In this document: piece after piece, positions 46,901 to 58,900 of the stretch
Layout: every line of letters begins with the position of its first letter
How positions within the stretch are numbered: position 1 is the stretch's first letter
NCBI GenBank assembly: GCA_023053575.1
Contig: JAKZAP010000009.1
Location: forward strand, 13,559,869 to 13,623,868
Length of the DNA: 64,000 bases
Source of the DNA: Branchinecta lynchi
Taxonomy: Eukaryota > Arthropoda > Branchiopoda > Anostraca > Branchinectidae
Direction: 5' to 3'
The notes under the pieces: model-generated
What the model was told of the DNA's origin: nothing
Databases searched by the model: none
What the model saw: only the letters and a program-made list of their open reading frames with translations
Translations under genes and position numbers: made by a program

Positions 46901-49900
46901 TTGGCCGCTAGGTCCGCTATCGTAAAAAAAACAATGACACGTTACTTCTTCGTGTACGTTTATCCAGGCTTGTTTTGCTATTTTCAATTACTCTTAGGTC
47001 TGACCATGTTAAAACTGATTAAAATGCATCTTCCCCTCTTTTTGCTTTACCCAACTTTGTTCTGTCAAGCTTCATCAAGTTTCATTCCTGGCTTCCGACT
47101 TCATGCTGAGTGCTGACTGACTTTTCCACAGGCCTCATGCTCGACTCGAAGCCTAATCACTTATTCACCCGTCAGCTAACTTATCCCCCCATCTCATGTG
47201 TGATTTTGTTCCTCTAGCGCGTCTGGCGGATTTTATGAAGGACGTATTGTTGGTGAATAGCGCAGCATCATAGTTACGCATTTCCATCGGGTCTTCAAGC
47301 ATCTTTAAGTGAATAAGTGATTGGAAACTAGATTGTCCTATCCCAGCCCTTTTCAGTTGAACTTAAAAAAAAATAAAATAAACTTGTTGTATATATTATA
47401 AATAAATCTTACTGTTGTATCATTTCAGGTTCATTTATTGATATACTTACTTCGACAAACATACAAATTTACAACAATCCAGCAGCGCGCAAAGCAGGAG
47501 AAGGCCGGACCTTATATAACTCAACTAAGAACTGATCCAACAACAAAAGTGATCTAAAACTGATCAGAACTGAGCTAGCATCCAATCTTGCTAGTAGCAG
47601 TATGCAGTAGAATGCACTAGCACGGTAGCCTTGACATAGAAGCATCTAGTAGCATCATGTCATACTGCATGCTAGTCTTTCGTACAACTTCATACTACTA
47701 TTTTGAGATCGATTTTTCATCTGGGACCACCTCGTTCCCATAGTTATCTTTATTTGTGTTGGAGCATCGGAACTTAATGACCGCAGCTGAAAGCTATGTC
47801 GACAAATACCGATTAAAGGCAGAAAATGCGAGAATCGTTGTAGCGCACTTAGCGTGGGTAAACGTTGCATAGGAAGTTCGAACTAAAAATTAGGGTCGGA
47901 GCTGCGATCATTAGTATTGTCACGACGGGTCCTTTAAAGGATGATATAGTTTTTTTTTGCATATGTGTAGAGACCAAGAGTGGCAGCCACGGTGTGCCTT
48001 TAGTCAGTATTTATTGACCTGGAAAACAGCGAGAATCTCGGAGCTAACAAGATTCGATAAAATACCAACAGACCGTTCACTTACCATATAGTTCAATTCT
48101 CCCTCTCCTTTGTTATACACCTTCACATCAAGGGAGTACCCAAGAAAGGACATCATCTTCTCCATCTTATCTGCACCGACACCGTTAGCACCGTCGTAGA
48201 CCATCTTGTTGGTATAATTCTCCTTATTTGGGTTGGAGCCCCGGAATTTAATGAATGCAGCTGAAAGAAAGAATGAACTTCGTATTAAATAGATAGACGG
48301 ATAGATGTTTTTATTGATCTAACTCGGTAGCGCCGACATGGCACTAAATACGTCGACCATGCATTTAATATGTTAAAATACTGGAATATATACAATTATT
48401 ACATAAAAGAAAATAGGATGAAAGGATGAAAAGGTAACGACTCGGACTCAACGACTCAAATCCGGTGTCAAACAATCACGGCGACCTTTCGGAGCAGCTG
48501 TGACACAGTTTCTTCATTTCTTCGGCAGGTACTCGAAGATTCTGCGCAGGGAGAGATGGTCATCAAGAGTATTGTTAATTAGGCTGAGGGCAGATTGTTT
48601 ACCGTTAGGCTTAAGAAAGAAATATTTGGGTAAGGTTAGATTACTATGTGGTCCTTAATTAAGAATGAACAGGAAACTGACAACAACATTTTTTGGGTGG
48701 AACTGATGACATAACGATCATTTATATATCACTTTTGAAAAAAAAAAAAACTTACACGACAATTTCTTGAAGTACCCTTCCTCAGTAGGTTCTCCATATT
48801 TGCCCCCCGTGTTATGGGCGACGACGAAATAATGCAGCTGGGGGGTCGAAACAACGCCATAATCCCGAACTTCACCACCCATTGCTTTTACTCCGGATAC
48901 AACAGCTTGCATAAGCGGTTCGCTGCTAGGCCTGGAACGAAAAGTTAGAACGAATAGTTACAATTTCAGTTAGTGAAAGAGTTACGATTACCATCACACA
49001 TAGCGTAACATAGCGTACCGTAAAACAGAAGCTCCGTACTACATTACCGAACGACGGTTTGAGATTTTTCCTAGGGTTGCCGAAGCAGTGAAGTCGACAA
49101 GACCAAGGCCAAGACTTTCGCAGGGAATTTTCGGGACTTTCGCCAAGACTTTTGCATACAAAGATTTTAGCCCTGGTCTTAAGACCAACACCCAGAAAGT
49201 ATCTCTTACTAGATTGAGTGAGGATCAGCCAGCCTACACCAGCATAGGTCTTGAAGACTTAGGTCTTAGAGACCAGGATAGGTCTTGACGACCGGAAGCG
49301 CAAGAACAACACAAAGACCAAGAATTTGCCACTAACAATAATAATAATAATTTATATGTAACCCACTGCACAAAAACATTGTGAAGATAGTGGAGTAAAG
49401 AAGAGAAAGAAACAAATAAACAACTGAAGAGACACTAATACCACAAAATAAACACAAACAATCAACAGAACAAAAGGATGAGCCCGTGATATGGAGTAAG
49501 CCGTTCATATGCTTGTCCAGATAAATTTTTATGACTGATATTTCTATATGCCCTCGAGGTTTTTGTTCCGATATGAACGGAGATGGAGGTTTAACTATTA
49601 TAACTTTTTCAACAGAATTTTTGTATAGGTAGTAGCCTACTTATTCTTCTTTATTGCACTTTTTTGCCACTGGGGTAGGGAATTTTATTTCAGTGAAATA
49701 GCAACCCAAGCCTACAGTAGACCTACTAAAAGTAGGAACTGGACTAAAGGCGCATTCTCGCCGTTTCCCCGGGGACTCCTCGGGGAATCAAAGGGAACGG
49801 CGAGAATAGAGGGAGTCACTCCACGCGGACTCCGCGAACAGAAACAGCGAGAACACGGGGAATGCTTCCAGCATGGATTTTGTCCGAAAAATAGATATGC

Positions 49901-52900
49901 AGTTGACGAAATTAGTCTGGTGCCACTTTATTTTTGGTTTTGTTTGTTCTGATTATTTTTAATTAATTTTACATTGCACCACCACCAGCAAAAATGGATT
50001 CCCTCCGAACCTGAAAGGGAGTCCTTTTTGATGATGGTGACGATAAGCAGAGCATTCCCCGTCCGTGGGGACTCGCGAGAATACGGGGAGTGAGTCCCCG
50101 GGACAAACAAAAACGCGGGGACTCCTCAAGTGGAGTCCGCGGGGAACGGCGAGAGTACGCCTTAAGACCAAGATTGTCGGCAGCGGTCTTGAGACTGTTC
50201 TTAAGACAAAGACCAAAATTCAAGACTACATCTCTGGTTAGAAGGTAAGTTAAGGTAAAATATAGATAGATAGGTTATTTGTAGATAGAGTATTAAAGGT
50301 TAGCTTCCGACAACGTAGTTGACATCGGAATATACCATTAAGACGGCCACTGAAAATAACCTATCCGAGCCGAAAGCGAGGTTGATATTTTTAAATGGCC
50401 GTCGAGGTTTTTGTGCCGATATGAACCCAGATGGAGGTAGTTTAACTATTATAAACTTTTTCGAACAGAATTTTTGTATAAGTACACCTACTTATTCTTC
50501 TTTTATTGTACTTTTTTACTACTTATTTTAGTGAAGTAGCAACCCAAGCCTACAATAGACCTACTTTTGCGATGCAGATGACATCTAGTGGTGGCACAAG
50601 TTAAAACGAGTTTTTGCCCCTGGTAGCAAAATTCTGCGATTTGTCACAGATGTTAGCTTCTTTTACAAAGCGAGCCAGAATTTTGCGACTAGTTCCTTTC
50701 CAGTAAATACAAAAATGCAGCAAAAAAATTGAGGCATGTAATTACGAAAATGATAAAGCGAAATTTATCGTTAAGAGCTGGTAAAAGTAGGCCTACCCAG
50801 TTCCATGAGGGCCAGGATATCACTGGATTTTGTTTTTGCTGCCAGACGTCGCTGGTTCCCTCAGGGAAAAGTGGTACACGTATTGTCTGTTAAGAATGTA
50901 CGGACAAGCATCGCAAATAAAACGCAGTCGAGAAATCTACCCGAGACAGGACCGAAACTTGCTCCGAGAGCATGTCATGATTCACGACATCCTGTCTGAC
51001 AGGGCACCGACAATACTCTATATGACTAAGTCCAAAACCCGCCAGTGGTCAGGAAGAACGAGAAAACGTCGCACTACCGACTCAAACTCAACAACTCAAA
51101 TCCCGTGGCGATCGCTGAGGACAGGACAGCTGCGGTGCCGCTTCCGGCTCTTCCGCTAGGTATACGGCGATTCTGCATCGGCAAGGAGAGTTACGTCATC
51201 AAGAGTATTATACAAGACAAGCAGATCAAGAGTATTGTCGGCTGACAGGACAAATAAAACGACATTAAGCGGACAAGGCAGTTAAAACGGCATCAGGCTG
51301 GCCGAACTGAGACAGGACCGAGACAAGGCTAAGTCGAACGCGGCTTAAGAAGCATTTGAGCAAAAGTTACCTGGTGTCTCGCCCAATGAATACTAAAGCT
51401 GGAACGGCTACATCGATGCCAAACTGAGTAAGAACTTGGTTCACAGCTTCGGCGAGCTCGGGATCTCTGAAAGAAAATTAATTATGAGGCCTGTCGTATA
51501 AGAAATAATCGAAGCAGAGAAAACCCACTCAGATGCAGAAATGTGAGAAACAGAGCTAAGAGAAAGGCTAAGCAAAATAAAACACCTAGAACCATTCAAC
51601 AGAACGATTCCTCGACTTTTTCGTACAGTAGGCTATTTTACGTACCATTTCAACCCCGATTTCAACGCCTTTTGAATGTTATATCTCAAACTTTCGGCGC
51701 GTTTTATTTTATTTTGTTTTTGTTATATAAACAATTCTGACCATCTGACTTTTGATGAACAATCTTGTAATTTTGTCCATCGTTATTAATTTTAAGAAAT
51801 ATTGTAACTGCAATTATGACGAACTACTTTTGTGATTCTTTTAAAAAATTTAATTATTGTCTGATGTTGATGACCTGTACTTTAAAATCGTGAATTCTAT
51901 ATATGTATATATATATCTTGGGTTAGAACTGTAATGACCTGTAGGCTACTTTAAAATCGTAAACTTATATCTATATATATATATATATTTAACTTAGGTT
52001 AAAATTGTAATTAGACTAATACAACTCTCAGTTGATTCATTTAACCGTGATGACATATCCAGCACTAGTTTTAAATGTAAAAGATATTGTGGAACAACAA
52101 ACCGAATTATAATTGCAATAGGTAACATATCCGGGAGTGGCTCTGAGAAAGTTTATTTTGTTATTATATTTTTTGTTCCATATTTTAGCCTACATTGCTA
52201 GTGTAGCCTACTGATAAATTTCATACTTCACTGTATTCAATGCACTGCTTCGACCGGAGAAATGTTTTAATTGTTTTCTTCTCTGTTTTAGGGTCTATTT
52301 ATTTTGGGTTATTTTATAGTAACTCCCTTACGAAAATTAAAGCTCGAACGGCCAAAGCGGTTTGAAACTGAGTAAGAATCTTGCCTACAGCCTCGGCTAG
52401 CTCAAAAACTCTGAAGGAAAAATAAAATTTAGGCCATCCTAATTTTCTAGCTAAATAGTCAAATAATACAGATTAATATTCAAATAATGTATACGACGGA
52501 TACGTCAGCTACGATGCTTCATCAGCAATATTTCGGCCCTTATTGGCAAGGGTCCTCATCAGGCTGTCGATCTTCAGGGTCAACTTCGGGCCAGGAAACA
52601 AAACTGTAACTGATTACAAACCTGTGATCAATTACAACGTATACGTTGTGTACATTATTTGAATATATGTTTCTAAGCCAGCTTGGGGTCAAGGGATATT
52701 TAATGTAGACTAAATACTAAATCAATGAAATGAGTAAGCCAAATTAGACGTAGAAATAGGCAACAGATCTAAATGGGGAAACAGATAAAAATAAGGTCTG
52801 AGAAAGCAAAAGCGCAAGCAATAAATAAATATTGGCTGAAACAAGCCTGTTCCTTTTAAAAGAAAACAGGTCAAATTAGAGGCAAATTTTGTCACGACAA

Positions 52901-55900
52901 ATCTAACTAAATTAAACTTCTCAACGAAATTTTGAGACAGACATGTCGTCCATGATGTCGTAATACATTCCTCCGAGCCGAATAATTTTTCCAAATTTTG
53001 CTGATAACTTGCAAATTCCAGAAAAACACGCGATGATTACAATCAAGATAAAAGATGTGCAAGCTATTCGTCAGAGCATTCTTTATGGAATCGACAGCAT
53101 TCCCCAAAAGCTGATAACCGAAAAATTTTCAAAGTCTACCGGAACAACGAGAAACCTTTCACCAGGAAGAGCGTGTTCCACCCTTCTAACAATGGTACGG
53201 TAACTAAGGTTTACTATTTCCGTTCCAACCTCACGACAAGTTACTACGCTGACCGTTCCAACCTTCTCGAAATAATAACTAATAATAATTAAACTATTTG
53301 CTTACCATGCTCGGGAGCGTAGTGAGCGTGGTAACTACGGATCTCTGTAACGTGATTGGCTGGATTACCCCGTGGAGTGATATTTTACCGAAAATTCAAA
53401 AATGCGTTCCAGCCTTGACGCCAAGAAACCAAGACTCGTGACGTCATGCGTAGTAATTAAGGTAAGTAGGGTGGAACAGGCTCGAAGTAGCGCTCGTTGC
53501 ATTTTAGAAAACAAACCTGCATTTAACAGGTGCGAATAATTCAATTTCGAGAAGAATTTCCTTTATTCCGTTTTGAAAACACTGTCCTTTCCATCCTTCT
53601 AACAATAGTTATTTTCGTTCCAACCTCGTGAAAAGTTATTACACTGACCATTCCTACCTTCTCCAAATAGTAACTAATGATAACTATTTGCTTACCACGC
53701 TCGGGAGCACAGTAAGCGTGGTAACTACGAATCTCTGTGACGTGATCGACTCGATTTGCCCATGCTACGATATTTTTCCGAAAACAAAAAAATACGTTCC
53801 AGCCTCGACACCAGGAAATCAGGATCTGTGACGTCATGTACAGTGGTGGAACATGCTCTATATATTTTCGTCGTTCTCTCATCCGTCGCTTTTTCATCAA
53901 ATTTTAATTGACATTCTAACTATCGTGATATAGGCAATTTCTTATTTCGTTGTATCCGTTTCAAACTGATCCTTACTGCACCAAAAACTCTGCGTAAGCC
54001 CTGACATTATAAAATAACCATTAAAAATGCGAATGATTTCTTTTATGTGTTTTTATATTTTTGACTAAATAGCGTTATTTCCCTGCCCAAAGAGACAAAG
54101 ACTAAATAAAAGAATAATGCATAATACAGACTAAATAAAAGGACAACTGAAATGAAACTGAAAGAAGAATGACATTTTACAACTGACACTGCTTTCCATA
54201 CCGGTTTAAAGAGACTCTGATCGTGTTCCACCCTTCTAACAATAGTTCCTATTAGTTACTATTTCCGTTCCATCCTCACGAAAAGTTACTACGCTGACCG
54301 TTCCAACCTTGTCGGAATAGTAACTAATAGTTACTATTTGCTTACCATGCTCGGGAGCGTAGTAACTACGCATCTCTGTAACGTGATTGGTCGGATCTCG
54401 CCCCTGGCGTGAGATCCTGCTGGAAAATAGAAAAATCGTTCCAGCCTTGACGGCAAAAAGCCAGAATTCGTGACGTCATGCGTAGTAACTACGGTAAGTA
54501 GGATGGAACACGCTCTCTGTGTAGGTCCCTTATCCCCGGCCCCCACTATAGACACACCTGGTAATAACGCCGGTAATAGGACCGTCTTACGGTCGAAATT
54601 TGGAAGAAAAGAAGCAGAAAACACAAAATAGACGAGATGGAAAAATCCATCTCCGCCATTTTGAAACGTAACTCTGGACCAATCACAGACCAGAGTCACT
54701 GATTTTACCTAGTTTTGTTTACGTTTCAGTGACGACGGTGGTAACATGTCTTGAATTTCTTCGTCCCAGGTGTGACCAGGATGAAACGTATTACAGAGCA
54801 GGTGTCGATACTTGTCCCTGTTACTGTTACGTGCTCTAAATGTTCATAGCTGTGTGACTTGTTTTATGAAGCTTTTCAATGTCAGCTTGATTAACACTTA
54901 CATTTATCAGTCGTACATAGCGTAAATTCCATGAAAAATTAATCTGACTTAATGATTTATGTTCGTTTCGTATTTATTGTTTGTTAATTTGTGTTTTATT
55001 TGTATTGTTAGTGAGTGTTTGTTATTCCAATTCCTGCCCGTGTTAGCTAGTGCTATTACGGTCGAAATAAATTGATTGATTGATTGAGCAACGTACATAT
55101 TTGAAGCTTAACCGAATAGGTGACAATCGAAGGTGATAAAGGTGACACTCCATCACATATCAACTGAAAGGACCCTTCGTACCTTTAATGGAATTGCCTA
55201 TTCCCTCAGCTACGTTCGCTAATTCTTGAACCCTAAGACCCAATATCCATAGCTTCAATTCTGAACCCGCTAACAACGCCTCACTAATCCACGATTCACT
55301 GTTTTCCACGTACACGATGCTCCCGACGACTGTTCCGGTTATCAGAATTTTGCTGAGTTCTTGCTGTAAGTCAATGGGTCTGGGACAAGGCTTAAAACAG
55401 CCAAGCCGTGGATATTTTTAAAAGCAGAGCTTAGTTTTACTGTTTTCAGATAGTTGGATACTGGAACACAAAAAGGAAACAATGCGAGGTATGCTTTAAA
55501 GAGGCTTGAAGACCCGATTAAATGCGTTACTTCGTTACTCCGCTTTCGAGTGGGCCGTTTTCTGGGTGAAAACTTCTGCGCTTTCCCAGACGGATGGTAA
55601 ATTGTAAATATACACAGAGCTCAGAATTGTAAATAATCACAGATTTGTACATATACATTTTAACACGCACAATTTATCTTTGGTTATTTTATTTTTATCT
55701 GCATCCGCACCGTTTTCTTCTGGTTTTTAGTTACATCTCGTCTTATTGTCTGTTGGTTCCGCATCGTTCTCCTGTTGTGATTGTGGTGGATTTTATGATT
55801 TAGTTATGTTTGTTTTTCGCTGAGGACGGTTGGCCGGAAGTGCAACCGAAATATCCCAATTTATATTTATCCTTCGCACATCGTCATAGAGGGATAATTA

Positions 55901-58900
55901 GCTGATCAAGAAAAAACCCCGAAAATCACGGTTTTCTATTTCTTTCGTTGCTCCATTATTCACGAATAATCGATGTTCATACAGTGGGCTTTCCCTGTCG
56001 GGTTTGTGATAACCTTGATGCGCTTGTGCCCAGCACCAGAGGCGTCACGACTGGGGGGGGGGGGGAGGATAGTCGTTTTTTCTGAAAATCAGTGGATTTT
56101 TTGAAAAATGTCATTTTTATTCTTGAAAACAGTAGTTTTTTTCTGCAGAAAAAGTCGGTAATAATTACCAGCCAGTCGGTAAATGCCTCGCCCCCCCCCC
56201 CAAACGTTTTGGCTAGTAACGCCTCTGCTTGTACCTGTGTTGTATGCTTGACGAAAATGACTTACGAAATACAAGTGTTCATGCAGTCAGCTCACCTTCT
56301 GCAAGCTGATCACTTGCCACTGATAAGCCGCGTTTGCATAGAGATTCAAGTTTTACGCGCCAACTTTGCGTTGCGAGGACGACCATAGATATTCTGAACG
56401 TCATACTATAGCAAATAGTGAAAAAAAAATCCTTTTAAGTTTAACCGAATAAGACTGAGATCCGACAGTCTAGTTACAATGTGTGATGGGGTGTATATTT
56501 ATGAGTGGCGAGTGCGAACCCCTTCACCCGGATACGAGCCTGGGTTCTCAGAACCCCAGATCCGGGTGACAGGAGCTCGCTAATTAATCCTATATATGTG
56601 TGTAGTATATGTATTTCTGTATATAAGCATCATTTTGTAAAGGAGAAAATATAGTCGTCTGGTAGCTGAAGTCCAAGAAAGAACCAGAGGTAGCTTTGTG
56701 TGACAAATTACCATCACACACTGTATAACGGTTACACATCGCTTATTCACTTGAACAGGCCCAAAAATCGATTAAAATCCGTCACTTCGTTTGTCCGTCA
56801 TCCATAGATAATCGACTTCACTCGAATCATTTCGAGTGGAATTATTCGAGTGAATCATTTTCCTGTTTTTTACAGGCGTAACTTGTCCGAGCTTAGCTTC
56901 TTTAACCCTGGAAATGAAGGCCTCTGACGAAATTCAAATTATCCGCGTTCGGATGAATTTTGAGTGGTCGTGCAAGTAGGGCACTCTGAACGTTATTACT
57001 AGACCACAGGTGGAAAAAGGCAAAATCCAGACGCGTCAAAATATTTCAATGTAGGCTATTAAATATCAGATGTAAAAATAAGCTTCTCTTTCAGCTAAAA
57101 TTTGACACAATCCAAATAATGCAGTGTAATTAGTTAAATCATAAAAAAAAGTTGGCTTTACAGTTGATGTTTTTATTATTATATGTGACAACAAAAACCA
57201 ACAATCTACTTTGTCGGTCACATGTTTTTATCTAATTCATTTAAACTGAAACTGAAGACAATCGGAACCAGCGGAGCTACGTCAGTTACTTGGTACGCTA
57301 TCACTGCGTAAATCAGGTATGAAACAGACGAAACAAGTGAAACGGAGGAAGAATACATTAGGAGCAACTCAGAGGAGATTTAAACTTACGGTACATTAGC
57401 CAGGTTTGTCGCAATTATCTCCCATTCCTGAGACGGCATGTCACCTTTGGGTTCTACCAACTTCACCCCATTATCACAGGCAGGGTTGTGAGAGGCAGTG
57501 ATGATAACTCCGACAACGGCTAAAATAATAACAATTATTAACGGAGCGGGACAGGTTAAAGTACACCTCTTGGTAGAAATGATCTTTTCACGATTTGGTG
57601 GCGCAGAAATATTCTTTTTGGAAATACCATTACTTGCCACGCGAAATTGGCGATTTTCCTGTCAGCGCTCGTCGACTCTATAAAGACCCCCTCCCCCGCA
57701 AGTACTGATACAAATATGAGTATAAAAGATCCTCAAAACGCGTCGCGCTGAGGATAAAACACCTCCAGTGATACGTATCTTTGTATCTTTTGTGACGTCA
57801 CATGAGATTCTGTGACCTAGACCTTTAGCTAGGGCTTATGCTGAGCTCAACTTAGATAAACTGAGCTATGCTAACCTAAAATAAGCTAAAACCTTAAGAA
57901 TATGCGATGTCGTACAAATTATATCGGAATATCATACTGTCGTGGCGTAAATGGTAACGTCATATGATGAGGACCTAACATAGGATTTGATTGTCCCTAA
58001 GACGGTTTATAAATATAAATATAAATAAACGCGACCAGCGCCAATATATAGGCTCAAAACTATTTCCCGATAGGAATAAACTACAATTTTTCGTATTCTA
58101 CAACCTACAGTGATACAATCAAAATGAACAATTTTTACCCTTGGATGGTACATACTTCTTGTATCCCTAGAGATATATATTTTAAGGACCTCGCAGTGTT
58201 AGGTACTGGTCCCCCCCCCTTGGATGGCACGTATCTTTTTATTCCTAGAGATATATATTTTAAGGAACTCACCTCGCGGTATTAGATATTGCCCCCCCCC
58301 CCCCCAATACCAATGGTGTGCAAGGTTTTGGGTATAAGCACCAACTCAGTATTTACGGAACTTGGTCGCGTAATGTGCTCGGTATAGGGCCGAGAGAGAA
58401 AGGATTTTATTACTACCTCTTCTTGCTATTTGTTATTACTGTTCTAGGAGGTTGGAACAATCCAATCGTCAGAAATATCATCGAGCTTTTCACCAAAAGT
58501 AGGAGAGAACACTCTTGATGAGTAACTCTTCGTGTCGATAAAGAATCGCCGCGTACTTATCGGAAGATCCAGAGGCGTCACCACAGCTGCCCCCAACGAA
58601 TACTGTTGATTGGTTGAGACAGAGTTGACGAGAACAAATTGACTTGAACAACTAAAGAAATGCAAACCAAGAGAAAGAAAATTGTCTTGTCAATTTTAGT
58701 ACTTTCGGCATCAAGACGTTAAAGGTGGTTAACAAATCATTCGAAAAGAAAGTTCTGAGTGAGGCCCATCTTCCAAAGAAGAGAGACTTTTAGCAGTTAT
58801 GATACTTCGACCTAAGAGTTGGCAAAGGTAAAGTTAGGTACTAAATCTATATCCTCTCAAGATCAAGTAGGATATATACACTTGAAACAAGTCATTGACC

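Noticed and set aside
56460..56600. Possible tRNA-like or SINE head near GGGTTCTCAGAACCCC
   Set aside because: No A/B box pair or cloverleaf could be drawn.
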